In this document: positions 1 through 11,329 of the stretch, piece after piece
Layout: every line of letters starts with the position of its first letter
Position numbering within the stretch: the first letter of the stretch is position 1
Source of the DNA: Piezodorus guildinii
Taxonomy: Eukaryota; Arthropoda; Insecta; Hemiptera; Pentatomidae
Assembly (NCBI GenBank): GCA_023052935.1
Contig: CM041294.1
Span: forward strand, 153,086,399-153,150,398
DNA length: 64,000 nucleotides
Reading direction: 5' to 3'
Notes under the pieces: model-generated
Seen by the model: only the letters and a program-made list of their open reading frames with translations
The model's database searches: none
Told to the model about the DNA's origin: nothing
Translations under genes and position numbers: made by a program

Positions 1-345
1 TGAAACAACTAAATAGTTTCTACTATTTTATTGTTTGCCACCCGTGTTCTTTTCATCATTGTGGATATAATTAGTTGACCGTTGAGAATTACTGGAAGGA
101 ATTAGTTCGGGTGGCAGTCATTAAATGAAACAACTAAATAGTTTCTACTATTTTATTGTTTGCCACCCGTGTTCTTTTCATCATTGTGGATATAATTAGT
201 TGACCGTTGAGAATTACTGGAAGAAATTAGTCCGGGTTGCGGTCATTAAATGAAACAAATACTTGTTTAGCAAACAATAAAATAGTTTCAACTATTTAGT
301 TGTTTCATGTAATGACCGCCACCCGGACTAATTCCTTCCAGTTAT
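1..345. repeat. 125-bp tandem repeat with inverted partial unit (PLE terminal type)
   Basis: Two direct units start at 1 and 126. A third start at 251 turns into an inverted copy (about 268-345) that is the reverse complement of the unit's end and beginning, so the block folds back on itself. The text ending in ggtggcggtcatta resembles the ggggtgcggtcata end of the Penelope-like element at 24339-26454. A hammerhead-like motif follows at 374-405. I infer a terminal repeat (pLTR) array of a second PLE family; no coding part of that family is visible. A longer version starts the second block copy at 27405. Confidence 0.7.
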
Positions 346-373
346 TATAACATATATAGAACTTGATTATAAC

Positions 374-405
374 AACGTTTCGAGGTACTTTTTATGCCTC
401 ATCTG
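374..405 (-). ncRNA. hammerhead-ribozyme-like core
   Basis: On the minus strand the motif reads AGATGAGG, an AT-rich loop, CCTC, then GAAACGTT. This matches GAUGA, a 4-bp stem II (GAGG/CCUC), GAAA and a minimal stem III followed by GUU. C3/U4 of the canonical CUGAUGA is changed (CAGAUGA), so activity is doubtful. The second block copy carries it at 27850-27881 with one more change. Confidence 0.45.
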
Positions 406-1107
406 TAGATCAATAAAAATCATCTAAAATACAATTCAATATTAAAAACAAAACCATATAAATAATAACAAATATTTTAACAATTTAAAATTAAATTATC
501 ACTTACATATTTACAATCTGTTTCTAAAATAACTTTATTAAAAATTTCACTTACATATATTTCCATATTATATCATAATATTGGTCATATAATCATGCAC
601 TATTATTCATACATAGCTCCTATATACGAATCATTTTTTCAATTGTTAAAATAATCTCTACTTCACTATCACATAAAAATTGTTTTAACATTTTAGTGCT
701 AAATAATTGCAACTATGAAGCAGACTAAATAAATAAATATTTTACAAAATAAATGTAGGCAATGGTGATAAAAGTATTAGATAAGTGAGTATATTTAAAA
801 GTGTTATCCTGGAAACTACAAAACATAAAGAAGATTAATGAGGCTCCGCCCATAGAAATTTTAATGTACCTTTAAAATAAATTTACTATGTTTTTTTTCC
901 CGTATTTGGTATGCATTTAAATATTGAGCGTTGAATGAAAAAATACGAAACTTTTAGGTTCATTTTGGAGCAAAGTGAACTTCCAAGGATCTTATCTACA
1001 AATGGTTAGACATTTACGTTTCTAGGACGCTGATAGTGCAATGTGTAAGGTGTAAATAAAAATTATATTGAGGATGTATAGTCGACTGTAGAAACTATTA
1101 TAGGTAG
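406..1107. other. AT-rich stretch without a gene
   Basis: I see no coding sequence here. It is AT-rich, shared with the second block copy at about 27882-28583, and has no recognisable domain in any frame. Confidence 0.6.
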
Positions 1108-1236
1108 AATAATCAGGAGTCAATCTTTTTCTAAATATTTTAATTTTGCCGACGTTTCGGCTCTGATGGCTCACAAGCTTGAGCCGAAACGTCGGCAAAA
1201 TAAAAATATTTAGAAAGAGACTGACTCCTGATTATT
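1108..1236. repeat. fold-back hairpin with hammerhead-like core
   Basis: The two arms, starting aataatcaggagtca and ending tgactcctgattatt, are reverse complements and each carries the gccgacgtttcggctc/gagccgaaacgtcggc block. The centre reads CTGATGGCTC ACAAGCTT GAGCCGAAACGTC, a hammerhead-like stem II followed by GAAACGUC. The same hairpin family recurs at 9650, 13160, 17190, 18940, 20605, 28584 and 47390, with a half copy at 58580. Short ORFs here are shadows of the palindrome. Confidence 0.75.
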
Positions 1237-1479
1237 CCACCAATAATGTAAATGAAAATTATATCATTTTATTAGAATGGGAAAAAATTTATATTTACAC
1301 CTCAGTGGCGCAAAAAAATGAAATAATGGGTGGATTTTGTACATCTTGGTACAAGCTATGAAATTAAAAAAACAATCTACCTATTGTATTGGGATGTATT
1401 ATTTTTTTTAATCTTCAAGCTTAACACAACGGTTAATAGCGGCAATGGTTAGTTGTGTTTTACTTTCACTTAACTATAT

Positions 1480-2203
1480 ATGAAGTATATAGTAAAGGTA
1501 AGTATTGCGATCGTGAAAATTTTCGAATTCCAGTTTTCGACGGAAATACACGTTTTAGGGTCTCCTGAGTCCAAATGACCAAGTCCCGCAAAAAGGTCTG
1601 TGTGTATAACTGTGTGTGTGATAACTCCCGGGCGAAAACGAACAGTCCTATGAATCTGAAATTGTATATTTAAGACAAATATGAGATGTTACAGAATGTT
1701 TTTCATCAAAATCAGCTGACCGGAAGATCTAATTTATATCAGCCATGTATTTAGCACTAGCATACGATTTTGATTAAACTCCCTATATCGATGTAAAATT
1801 TAATGGGCTTTAATATCAAGAAGGTTTCATTCTGATAAAAATTGTCTGACAGGGCTTAAATGCCGATATTTAAAATTTTCTTCCAGTAAAGTACCTCTAA
1901 TTTTGTAGATTACAACATTTTAGGCACACCATCTCGTTAGCATTGGTAAATATCAGCTAAATATACAAGTTGAGGGAATTGGAAAAGCAACTAAAGGAGA
2001 AAACTGAAAAATTATTTTTTTTAATGCAATTTTTTGTTTTTGAACATAAGAACAGTAATATACATGTGTGGTATACCGTTGGGAAGCTAAATATTTGAGA
2101 AAAAAATATTATCTCATACACAAGCTTTTAAAAGTTGATAGCGAGTGATGAAAAGCCGATAAAACTAAGTGATTATTTAAGATAATTATATAATACATTT
2201 TTT
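1480..2203 (+). repeat. dispersed repeat starting actttcacttaactatata
   Basis: An interspersed family whose head contains ttgcgatcgtgaaaattttcg, a GT-rich stretch and gatgttacag. Heads recur near 8258, 15938, 23090, 28968, 46018 and 63905. No ORF is conserved across copies, so I treat it as a non-coding repeat of unknown class. Confidence 0.7.
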
Positions 2204-2213
2204 AATGAAACAT

Positions 2214-2991
2214 AAGTGGGTAACAGGTATAAGTGGGTCATTGATAAAAACTGTGAGGCACTTATACAGCAATGATACATATCAGATAAGATGTGGGAAC
2301 CATCTCTCTAACCCTTTTCATGGTACCAAGGGATTAAAGCAGGGGTGTAGTATGTCACCTACACTTTTTAAGATATACCTGCATGAATCGGTGAAGCCAT
2401 GGTACGAGCAATGTGGGGATGTTGGCCCGTTCATTGATGATGAGCAGCTGGTGTCTTTGTTTTTTGCGGATGACCAGATGATGATATTCTCAATGAAGTC
2501 CTGCTATGAAGTGGCGGGCTTAAAAATTAACTTCGAGAAGACCAAGTACATGGCAATTGGCGATAATGACACGGGTGCGCTTTTGGTAGACAGTGAAGCT
2601 TGTAAAAAGGTGAACTTTTTCAAATATCTTGGATCTTATGCAGGCGGTGGAGATGGATTTCGGGAGAAGGTGTATACGGGTCACTAGGCTGGACAAAGTT
2701 AGGAATGAAGTTGTTCGCCAGAGAATGGATGTGGGTACATCAGTGAATGAAAAGATAGGGGCACGCCGCCTAAGATGGTATGGGCATGTTATAAGAATGA
2801 ATAGGAATGTTGGCCTAACAGAATCCTGGATTGGGTTCCGCCAGGAAGGAGAGGGCGTGGACGACCCAGAAGCAGGTGGATTGAAGGAGTCCAAGAAGAA
2901 ATGGCTGGCCGAGGCCTGCAAGAAGATGATTGGTTGGACCGAAGCGCTTGTAGCTCTGCACTGATTGGTGGAGGCAACCCTATAAAGTAAG
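2214..2991 (+). pseudogene. RTE-like LINE reverse transcriptase fragment
   Basis: A 5'-truncated non-LTR element. The first frame (to 2687) carries RT motifs GLKQGCSMSPTLFKIYL and FFADDQ, so both catalytic aspartates are present. It then jumps within the palm to KINFEKTKYMAIG and FKYLGS, implying an internal deletion. The C-terminal part lies in another frame (2629-2964) and has RLRWYGHVIRMN, common at the end of RTE-like ORFs. The flanking 10-bp repeat taatgaaaca at 2204-2213 and 2992-3001 is a TSD, so the first ATG in this frame is target DNA. There is no poly(A); the end has RTE-like short repeats. It is dead through deletion and frameshift. Confidence 0.85.
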
Positions 2992-3001
2992 TAATGAAAC
3001 A

Positions 3002-3800
3002 CATATTTCTATTTAAATCCAATTTAAATAATTCTTTAACAATTTATTTTCGTTTATAAATTTGTTTAAAAATTCTTGAATTGATATAAATAATAGAGGT
3101 AAATGAAGGTCGTGTGTTGCGCGCACCAGATTTTTATTAGTCATAATTGAATGAGGATTTACTTGTATACTAATTTTGATTGATCATATCTACGATAAAA
3201 AATGTTAAACAGTCTTATTAAGCCTGGCAGTTGCCCATAAACACTCAAATTGCCCATGAGAAAAACTATTGTGTATTACAATTACTAAGATACACCTGTA
3301 CAATGCACATCATTATCTCTGGAACTATTCATTTTAGCTAAAACATTTACCTGATAATTTTTGAAGATCTTTTAAAGTACTTTATTGTTGTATAGGATAA
3401 TGTTAGTAAGATAATGTAAGTAGGATAAAGATACTTTTTGAGATATTAAAAAAATAAAATAAAAAATTTAAATGTTTTCTGATTCTCCCTCTCACTCCCA
3501 CAAAACCCGAGACGTAGAACTCAGGTATTTTCTACCACTTAATAAGGGAAGGGTACCGAATAATTTCTGGCTAGTTTCGAATTTTTTTCTTCTAATGTTC
3601 GGATTTTTCTTTCCGGTTTATTATTATTATTATATGGCGATGCTATCAACTCAATTGTACTGACAGGGAACAAGCTCCGTAATTCTGCGTTGTGTAACCA
3701 TCTGAGTTACCGAATGGCCTCATCTCTTATTGAACTAAATCTTACCACGCTGCGACCGCGAGTTGCATCCGTTCAAAACCGTCGGAAGAATAATAGTTTT
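3002..3800. other. dispersed repeat without a gene
   Basis: AT-rich sequence continuing the repeat interrupted by the RTE fragment. The piece with cgtgtgttgcgcgcaccaga recurs near 30640 and 51910. I see no coding sequence. Confidence 0.6.
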
Positions 3801-3807
3801 ATATACT

Positions 3808-4295
3808 CTAATCTTTGAGTTTCTTGATAGAAGCAGCGAAGTAAATAATTTCGCGACTGGATGATAAGTTTTCATTTTCAGCCATAAGCTGCGATTTTAT
3901 TTCCTCTTTGATTTTGTTTCTTCTAGTTATCATAAAACCTAAATACTTCAATATCTCTAGGTGTTCAAACGTACGTCCTGATGTACAATATGACAAATAT
4001 CGTCACCGTTTCGTCTACTAATATTATTATTTGTTTTATCCATATTTATTTCAAGTGCATGGAATCGGAATTTTACCATCCCAATTTAAACCTTTCTCAG
4101 TACGTGTCACCTTTTCAATGGCGTATTCTAATATTAAATTAAATAAAACAGGTGGGATCACCTGTAGCAGGAAAGCTAGCAGAGCCTCCTTCAATGCAAA
4201 ATATCCGTACTCGTTAAATATCTCTATCCTAATTAAACCTCGATTGGCAAAATTTTGGTGTAGCATCGTCCGATTAGCCACAATAGGATAAAGTG
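3808..4295 (-). pseudogene. degraded LINE RT fragment, antisense
   Basis: On the minus strand, PPVLFNLILEYAIEKV and TEKGLNWDGK (about 4080-4160) match the region after the RT QG motif. ILKYLGFMITRRNKIKEEI (3830-3950) matches the RT thumb of RTE-like endonuclease-RT proteins. Frames change and stops lie between the two, and the ADD box is not readable. I cannot define the element's ends. The second block copy has it at about 31332-31800. Confidence 0.65.
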
Positions 4296-4568
4296 ACGTT
4301 AAATAAACAAACAACAAATAAAACAGGTGAAAAGGAGACACCGAGCTTCAAATCCGATCGTTCCTGAAATCTCTATGAAGAATTCTGAAAAGAAGATGGC
4401 CACGAGGTCACTACCGGAGTGCCACCAATGGGCAGTCTCTCCTCATGTCTTTTTTACAAATCATCGGCGTACGCTAGACGAATTTTAGCTTGCTAGGTTG
4501 CTACAATCTATGTAAAAATTGCTAAAAACTTTCAACGATTATGGAACCAATTCTATTGCATCTCCAGT

Positions 4569-5865
4569 TCTTAAGACAACTTCCACCTGAAGCCTTTACT
4601 TTACTTACATATCTCTCTAACAGTATCCTACGCACTACCTATTTTCCTCTTTTATGGAAACATTCAACTATCATTCTTTTCCTAAAACCAGGCAAACCTT
4701 CTAACAGCCCGTCATCTTATAGACCTATTAGCCTACTACCGATCCTTTCAAATTTTTTCGAAAAGCTCCTACTAAAACGAATCCTAGCCAAATTTCAAAA
4801 TAATGCTTCACATCTGTTTGGATTTCGTTCTCAACATTCCACAGTTCAGCAAGTACTCCGAGTTGTGGATCACATTTCCTCCACCTTTAAGTGCAAGGAG
4901 TATTGTTCGGGTGCCTTTCTGGACATAGCTCAAGCTTTTGACCGGGTGTGGATCCCGGTATTGCTCTTAAACCTCAAAACCCATTTACCTCAATCCTTAT
5001 ACCTAATCCTCCGATCCTATTTATCAAACCGCTCCTTCCGAGTTCGCTGTGGTTCCGAATTTTCCAAACATTATACAGGTGAGGCCGGTGTTTCTCAAGG
5101 CAGCGTCTTAGGACCCGTCCTCTACATCCTCTACACCGCCGATATCCCTACCGATCCCGATACCTTTCTGGCAACATTTGCTGATGACACAGCCATTTTA
5201 TCATCCGATCCCGATCCTGAAGTAGCATCGCTAAATCTCCAAAGGCACCTTTCCCTTGTCGAAGACTGGTGTAAGGCTTGGCGAATTAAGGTGAACGAAA
5301 GCAAATGCACACACGTCACCTTTACCCTTCGACGTAAATCCTGACCAACAGTTAAATTCAATTCCATATCGCTTCCTTCCTCAGACACAGTTCGATACTT
5401 TGGCTTTTTACTAGACAAAAGACTGACGTGGAACCCACAAACAAGAGTTAAAAGGATAGAACTCAACCGCAATTTCGGCCGGTTATACAAACTACTAAAC
5501 CGAAAATCTCATCTTACAGTCGACAACAAATTACTAATATATAACATAGTACTGAAACCTATATGGACCTACGTGGACTTGAACCATGGGGGACAACTAA
5601 ACATTCTAACATCAAACGTATCCAATCCTTCCAATCCAAAGTCCTTCGAACAATAGTTAATGCTCCCTATTATGTTTCCAACTGTACCTTACACCAAGAC
5701 CTTAATATTCCATTTATTTTAGACCTGGTACCATCCAAATTTTCCAAATTTTATGAGAACCTTCTTCATCATCCTAATCCTCTTGCTCAATCGCTCTCCA
5801 GCTCCACCCATCCCTACAATCCTCCTCGAAGATTGAAACGGCAGTGGCCCCGCGACGTTTTGTAA
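4569..5865 (+). pseudogene. Jockey ORF2 fragment (reverse transcriptase)
   Basis: Encodes the RT of a Jockey-clade element without RNase H. In order I see PSSYRPISLLPI (RT block 1), FGFRSQHSTVQQ, GAFLDIAQAFDRVW (catalytic D), GVSQGSVLGPVLY and FADDTAIL (catalytic DD), then the thumb. A stop lies at 5342, where the sister copy has TGT (C), so it is one substitution. Two extra bases near 5571 (acgtggac for acggac), shared with the sister copy, shift the frame; coding resumes in another frame to 5865, ending PRRLKRQWPRDVL. The ATG at 4541 is in target DNA, not in the element. Confidence 0.9.
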
Positions 5866-6325
5866 ACATTTATTCTGGAGTTCTGACACTGGTCAGATCC
5901 TCCACTCATGTACTGTATGTTTGTGGCTATTCCGCCCTAGCTCGGCCTCCACTGGCTTACACCAGTGATGCGCTGGGATCTCTTGGATTCGGCTTTTCCC
6001 CCCCACTTTTGGAGGGAGCACCCGAGTCTAGGGTCCCTTGATCAGATTTTATATATTGTATATAGTTAAGTTTGCTTGTATAATTTTTATTTATTTTCCA
6101 ACTTTTATTTATCACTACTACAGGTTGTTGTTTTGATTTATTTATTGTTTTTTTATTAATTGTTATTTTTTTGTATATATTTGAATTTAATTATTTCCGA
6201 TTTTATCTAATTTGACTTTATCATTATTTTCTGTATATATTGTATGAATGTGTATTACATGACTATTACTACTGTTCATTATCTAACAAATTGTAATATT
6301 TCTCAATAAATAAAAAAAATAAAAA
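4569..6325 (+). mobile_element. 5'-truncated Jockey-like LINE with 14-bp TSD
   Basis: The insertion is flanked by attgcatctccagt at 4555-4568 and 6326-6339 and ends in AATAAATA followed by an A-rich tail. The target is the dispersed repeat that reads gattatggaaccatttctattgca elsewhere. The insertion is present in both block copies with the same TSD (32218-32231 and 33981-33994), so it predates the duplication. Confidence 0.93.
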
Positions 6326-6374
6326 ATTGCATCTCCAGTAGACAGAATTACAATAACACAATTTAAAACTTTTT

Positions 6375-6386
6375 AATATCTAATCC
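6375..6386. other. empty target site of the I-like LINE
   Basis: The 12-mer aatatctaatcc occurs once here. In the second block copy it is duplicated (34030-34041 and 44139-44150) around the I-like element. This is the uninterrupted site. Confidence 0.85.
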
Positions 6387-6611
6387 AATCTAATATAGTC
6401 AACACCATACTAACATACTTATAAAACTCTATGAAAAGATAATTCATACCGGTGATAAATATTTACAGATATTTGAGGCTTCCCCTGTGTGCTTTAATAC
6501 TAAATACTGAACTTTATGCTGATCAGTTAAAGATGAATTTTCATGTACCAACGATTTAAACATCTAATAAAACACCGACCATTGAGTATGATTTACTGCA
6601 AAAGACGGTAA

Positions 6612-6797
6612 TTATATCTTAGAAAAGTTTAACTCCGTTTTACTTGACGACTGGGTTCGTAATAGCGCCCCGGAAACCGATACAGAAGCAAGACATTTTT
6701 TATTTAGCTCTAGCTTCTGCACAGTCGCTTCACTGTAGACAATCATTTCCATATAAGAATTACTAAAAATTGGATTAAATTCGGAATCTAGCTCCAT
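6612..6797 (-). pseudogene. unidentified ORF fragment split by a LINE
   Basis: The minus strand is open from the LINE junction to a stop at 6612, with a balanced composition (for example SNSYMEMIVYSEATVQKLEL). On the other side of the LINE, 7938-8010 is also open in a matching frame, so a coding-like stretch seems interrupted. I do not recognise the family. It could be a host exon remnant or another element. The second block copy has it at 44382-44566. Confidence 0.4.
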
Positions 6798-6806
6798 GTT
6801 CATTTC

Positions 6807-7929
6807 ATTTATTTTTTTCTTTATATCTTTATTTACACCTGTCAGAAGATGTCTGACAATCAGCAAATGTGTTGGACAAAAGTAAGATCAGACATGGTAG
6901 GCATGGGGAAGTAAAGTGCCCAGCAGCACCCCTTCCAAGGCTTTAATCTAGCTGAGGAGGTCCCTCATCCAGCTTCGTTTTAGCCTTCTTCTGACCGGCA
7001 TTTCAGCAACTGTAATGTCGTTAATCAGTCAATTGTCGTGTCCGTTAGGTTTAATGTGAAATCGAGAATAGAGTGTTCGTATATGTTGGTCAACTGTTGG
7101 TTGCTGTAAGTACGTATGTAGGGTTCTGTTGTTTACGTACCAAGGAGCTGTCGTTATGAGTCTTAAAATTTTGGATTGAAATGATTGCAGTTTTTTTTGC
7201 TGAACCAAAAATCTGTGAAGCGTAAGTCCATATTGGCTTAAGAAGATATGTGTATGTATTCAGTTTCTGTCTAATTTTTAATTATGGTGATTTTGAAAAA
7301 AGAGAGTATAGTATTTTCAGTCGGTGGTTGGGAGTCTGTCTTTCCATCTTGACATGTTTGCCCCAAGTCATCCTTCGATCGAGTGTCAGTCCTAGGTAAT
7401 GTACAGAGTTTGTCTGAGGAATTTAGTTGTTGTCGATAAAAATTGGCGGGCAAGTGTTTTGTCGTAGTGTAAACGTTACGTGTTTTGATTTGTCATGATT
7501 TAAACGAATTTTCCAAAGATTGTACCAATTGTGTTGTAGCATTAAGTGATTTTGTAGAGTTAGTGAGGCCAGTATGGGATCGCCGTTTGATGTTAGAATT
7601 GCAGTATCGTCCGCGTAAGTAGCAATCAATGTGGTGGGGTGAGTTGGTATGTCATGTGTGTATACAATGTATAAGAGAGGAGCAAGTATGGATCCTTGCG
7701 GTACTCCTGCCAAGACTGGTCGGATTGAAGAAGTTTCTGAGCCCTGCCGAACAGAGAAAAACCTATCGAAGAGAAAAAAGTGTATAATAAGATAGTACGT
7801 GTAAGGTAGTACGTTCTTAAGTTTAAAGAGAAGCCCCTCGTGCCAGACTTTATCAAACGCTTGGGCAACATCCGAAAATACCACAGTTGCGTATTGCTTT
7901 TTTTCTAGTGCTCCTGCAATGAAGTCTGT
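6807..7929 (-). mobile_element. 5'-truncated Jockey-like LINE, second subfamily
   Basis: The minus-strand ORF2 part (7929-7423, then other frames to about 6946) carries VAQAFDKVWHEGLLFKL, AGVPQGSILAPLLYIVYTHD and TYADDTAIL, followed by a thumb and a C-terminus ending RRLKRSWTRDLLS (read best in the sister copy). The A-rich 3' end lies near 6807-6840. The probable TSD is gttcattt(a) at 6798-6805 and 7930-7938. One or more frameshifts lie near 7330-7440. Its duplicate is 44576-45707. Confidence 0.85.
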
Positions 7930-8214
7930 GTTCATTTATTTTAAATTCGGATTCATTATACTTTGTTAGCGTTTTTAGTATTAAACGGTAAAGAGTTTCC
8001 AATTGTTGAAAACTTTTTTATCACCTACATTTTTTGATAAATGGTAAACTCTTTGAATGTGCTGAAAGAGTTTCATTTGTTAAGCTCTACAAATTTTTAA
8101 CGGTCACAGTCTCTTATCTACCTTCTCTATTAGCTTCTCTATAGTATCTGCCTTTAAAATAGTATATGTATATATATTCATATTTTTTTTACTATCATTT
8201 ATCCATATATGAAT

Positions 8215-8217
<3 letters not shown>

Positions 8218-8262
<45 letters not shown>
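8218..8262. repeat. (TA)n microsatellite
   Basis: A simple AT dinucleotide run. Similar runs occur at about 9550-9605, 17083-17150, 18848-18900, 20533-20567 and 45995-46030, mostly next to the same dispersed repeats. Confidence 0.9.
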
Positions 8263-8264
<2 letters not shown>

Positions 8265-9640
8265 GTGAAGGGAAAGTATTGCGATCATGAACATTTTCGA
8301 ATTCCAGTTTTCGACTGAAACACACGTTGTAGGGCCCCTTGAGTCCAAATGACCAAGTCCCGTAAAAAGGTCTGTGTGTGTGTGTGGTAACTCCCGGGCG
8401 AAAACGAAAAGTCCTATGAAACTGAATTTTCATATTTAAGACAAATATACGCCCGAGATGTTACAGAAACATATTCATCAAAATCGGCTTTTCGGAAGGT
8501 GTACTTATAATTATTATTTAAGACAACAATTTTATCAAACCAGAAGAGCCACTTTATCCTATGCATTTCGCACCTTTGATAGGCTTTAATATCATGTAGG
8601 TTTTATTCTGATTGAAATAGTCTGACAGAGCTTGAATGCTTAAGAAATTTTAAATTTTCAAAGCATTTAAACATTCAATTGGAACATCATATTATTGGCA
8701 TTTATAAATAATCGTTAAATATGCAAGTTCAACAAATTTAATAAACAACTAATGCAGAAAATTGCAAACATGTATTTTGTAGTTTTTTCAGCTTGCTCGG
8801 TTCAGTATGTTTGGGAAATTAAAAGAAACAAACAATTTACGTAAAAATTGCTAAAAACTTACAACTGATTATGGAACCATTTCTATTGCAACTCCAGTGC
8901 ACACAATTATAACAACACAATTTAAAATTCTTCATATTCAAACTCATTCTATTAAATTTATCTAATATAGTCAACGCCGTACTAACATAATTCAAAATCC
9001 ATATTTTGGAAAAGTAATAATTTTATAACTCAATAAAACTAAAAAAAACATGATTAATAATATTTAATTCTCTAATTAATTTAATATTTTATTAAATAAC
9101 TTTACTAATATAACTAATTTACTAAAAAAGAGTTATTTACCAAAAAAAGAAATTTTTGTTATGTTAGTATTTCATTGAGAGCGAAATATGTCTTCATATG
9201 AGCTCTATTCTAAATCTTATGTTGCTGATTGTTTTCCTTCTGTTAAAATGAAATGTAAACAATTTTGTTTTTGAATTGAAATTTCTTTAGTATTCTATTA
9301 AAGATATTCAATATTACATTAATTGTAGTTTGCTAAAAGAAAATTATTTACAAGATCAAAAATTTTTTTTTTACCTTAGTGTGTGGAATGTGTCTTAACA
9401 TGAACTCTATATGAATATTCAGAATTGTATACCTTCGTTTGATTTACTGTTACCTCTGTTAAGAGATCAACTCCACCTTCTGTTAAATAAAATGTAAAAG
9501 TCATCCTATTAGTTAGGATTTCTTTAATTTAACCGATTTTCCTTTTACTATAATATATATATATTATATATATATATATATATAATATATATATACTATA
9601 TATTACTAACTGTCTTATGTGAAGTCAATTCTGAATTTTC
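8263..9640. repeat. dispersed repeat block, no gene
   Basis: Begins with another head of the ttgcgatcatgaacattttcg family, followed by the segment containing gattatggaaccatttctattgca (8870-8900) and by AT-rich sequence with gaaatatgtcttcatatgagctc. All parts recur elsewhere in the window (46020-47380 is the duplicate). I see no coding sequence. Confidence 0.65.
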
Positions 9641-9644
9641 ATAA

Positions 9645-9890
9645 TATAGGTGGAAATAATCAGGAGTCAGTCTTTTTCTTTATGATATTTTGATTTTGCA
9701 GACGTTTCGGCTCAACCATGTGAACAATAAACAGAGCATTACTGAGCCATGTCCAAGGATTAATCAGTCCAGTTTATTGCTTGGACATGGCTCCCAAGCT
9801 TGAGTCGAAACATTGCGCGAAATTAAAATATTAGAAAAAAAAAACTGACTCCTGATTATTTTTACCAATAATAGATTCTACAATAGACTA
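9645..9890. repeat. fold-back hairpin
   Basis: Same family as 1108-1236: aataatcaggagtcagtc inverts to gactcctgattatt. A nested inner palindrome gagccatgtccaa/ttggacatggctc sits at the centre. The hammerhead-like core is degraded here. Confidence 0.7.
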
Positions 9891-10107
9891 TACATCCTAA
9901 AGATGAATTTTTTATTTATATTATAGATTCGTTACCTTACTTATATGCTTAAGTTATAAGATATTTAAGCATTTCTTAACTCTTAAAAATTTAATAATAA
10001 ATTCATTGAATTTTTGTGTAATGGTTTTATAATAGGAAATTATTGAAAAGATCAAATTTAAGTATAATAAAAAAATATATTTATAAATCAAATCATATAA
10101 AATTAAT

Positions 10108-10401
10108 TCAAACTTTTGGCGAATTCGAAACTAGCGCAGGCCTCTTAGGAGTGGCATTCTGCCGGCGGTGGTCTGCGATGATCTGGTCCACCTCTTCGTC
10201 CATATGCTGGAGGGCATAAACTTCTAACCACTGCACGCAGCAGAAGCAGTGGTTATTCCGGTTAGGCCGCCGGCTGGTGCTGGGCAGGTCCTCCAGCGTA
10301 TGTAAATAGTACCGCAGCTCGCAGCGGCAGCACACTTCAGTGGGCGCGATATACCTTTGTTCGGACCCTGAGGTAGAAGGTCTCTCACTAGTGCAACTCA
10401 T
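10108..10401 (-). CDS. zinc-ribbon protein, copy A (one module lost)
   Basis: Unrecognised family with five copies in the window. I choose the ATG at 10401 (MSCTSERPSTSG); an upstream in-frame TTG is not needed. This copy keeps the Ser/Thr-rich N-terminus but lacks the first Cys module and the Pro-rich linker found in copies D and E. It goes from GS directly to EQRYIAPTEVCCRC and ends with HCFCCVQW and an acidic tail (DEEVDQIIADHRR). The remaining CxxC-x24-CxxC module could bind one zinc. Its promoter is separated by a LINE tail inserted at 10442-10695. The function is unknown. Confidence 0.55.
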   Translation of the reverse strand: MSCTSERPSTSGSEQRYIAPTEVCCRCELRYYLHTLEDLPSTSRRPNRNNHCFCCVQWLEVYALQHMDEEVDQIIADHRRQNATPKRPALVSNSPKV

Positions 10402-10441
10402 GTTCACTCTTAGAGACACTGGAGACAACTACTGCCTTCGA

Positions 10442-10695
10442 TTTTTTTTTTTTTTTTTTTTTTTTTTCCCACCCTCCGAATTTATTTATTAAATAGGTTA
10501 CAAATACAATATATACAGTCTTATATCTAATATATATATCTAGGTTACAAAGATCTTTGTTTTGCCCGTAGGCATTTTAAAGTTCTATATCTAACATATA
10601 TTTACAATGTGCGCGGTATGCGCTTGGGTTATTGCGGCTTGAGCCTTTTATTTTTATTACATTATGAAATGGGGAGGGACCATTTCGTTGGGAAG
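10442..10695 (-). mobile_element. LINE 3' end (254 bp), poly(A) on minus strand
   Basis: Begins with T26, which is poly(A) on the minus strand, and contains ttgcccgtaggcatttt, a 3'-UTR-like text shared with 48394-48588. It is flanked by a 12-bp TSD tactgccttcga (10430-10441 and 10696-10707). It is a strongly 5'-truncated LINE copy with no coding part left. It separates the zinc-ribbon ORF from its TATA box. Confidence 0.85.
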
Positions 10696-10721
10696 TACTG
10701 CCTTCGACATTACCTGGGCTC

Positions 10722-10729
10722 AATATATA
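10722..10729 (-). promoter_or_regulatory. TATA box of zinc-ribbon unit A
   Basis: The minus strand reads tatatatt. In copies without the LINE tail this lies 30 bp before the A of a CAGT initiator. In this copy the spacing is destroyed by the insertion. Confidence 0.5.
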
Positions 10730-10829
10730 GAGCTACCTTCTCCCCTCCACTGGAGGGTCGAATGGTCAAAGCCATAAAATGGGTCGGGCACCAAAAGGAT
10801 TGTCTTTTACTTACCTCTGTTGTTAAAAT

Positions 10830-11325
10830 CAATTAAAGAATCACAAAATAAAAATTGAAAAAAGGAACAAAGAATTAATTAAATTGAATTCCGATTGAAA
10901 CATGTGTTTTCTCAAATCATCTACAACAATCAGTCAGTTTTATTGTTTTATATCACTCTTGATAAACTTTTACGATTTTGTGTATAATATAATATTTTTG
11001 GTTTATTATTTTCAATAATCAACCTATGTAAACGACCAAAAAAAAATTAACCCTGCTCAAAATTTGAGAGCTTACGTTTCAAGATGCGTAGAATCCGAAT
11101 AACAAATAAAAAAAAATCCATTTGTCCGCCGTCCGCGGCATTTCTCTGAAACTGCTGGACGATTTTTTTTTTAATTCGCCACAAATATACTAGTCCATTG
11201 AACGATGATCCTAACTCCTAGACGTTGATATCAGCTGGTTAGTTAAAGAGTTTAAAATGGCGGCCGATTAAAAGGATTTTATTCAATAACTCAGTTATTT
11301 TTGAATCCCACATTTATCATATCAA
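10830..11325. repeat. repeat flank of zinc-ribbon unit, no gene
   Basis: Shared with 14160-14650, 48690-49200 and 59530-60010. It includes the conserved motif gtccgccgtccgcggcattt. I see no coding sequence. Confidence 0.6.
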
Positions 11326-11329
11326 AATT

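Noticed and set aside
1..345. Possible CRISPR-like array
   Set aside because: Units are direct 125-bp copies without spacers, followed by an inverted copy; the context is a eukaryotic transposable element.
8104..8433. 109-codon minus-strand ORF
   Set aside because: It runs through a (TA)n microsatellite (Tyr-Ile repeats) and the dispersed repeat head.
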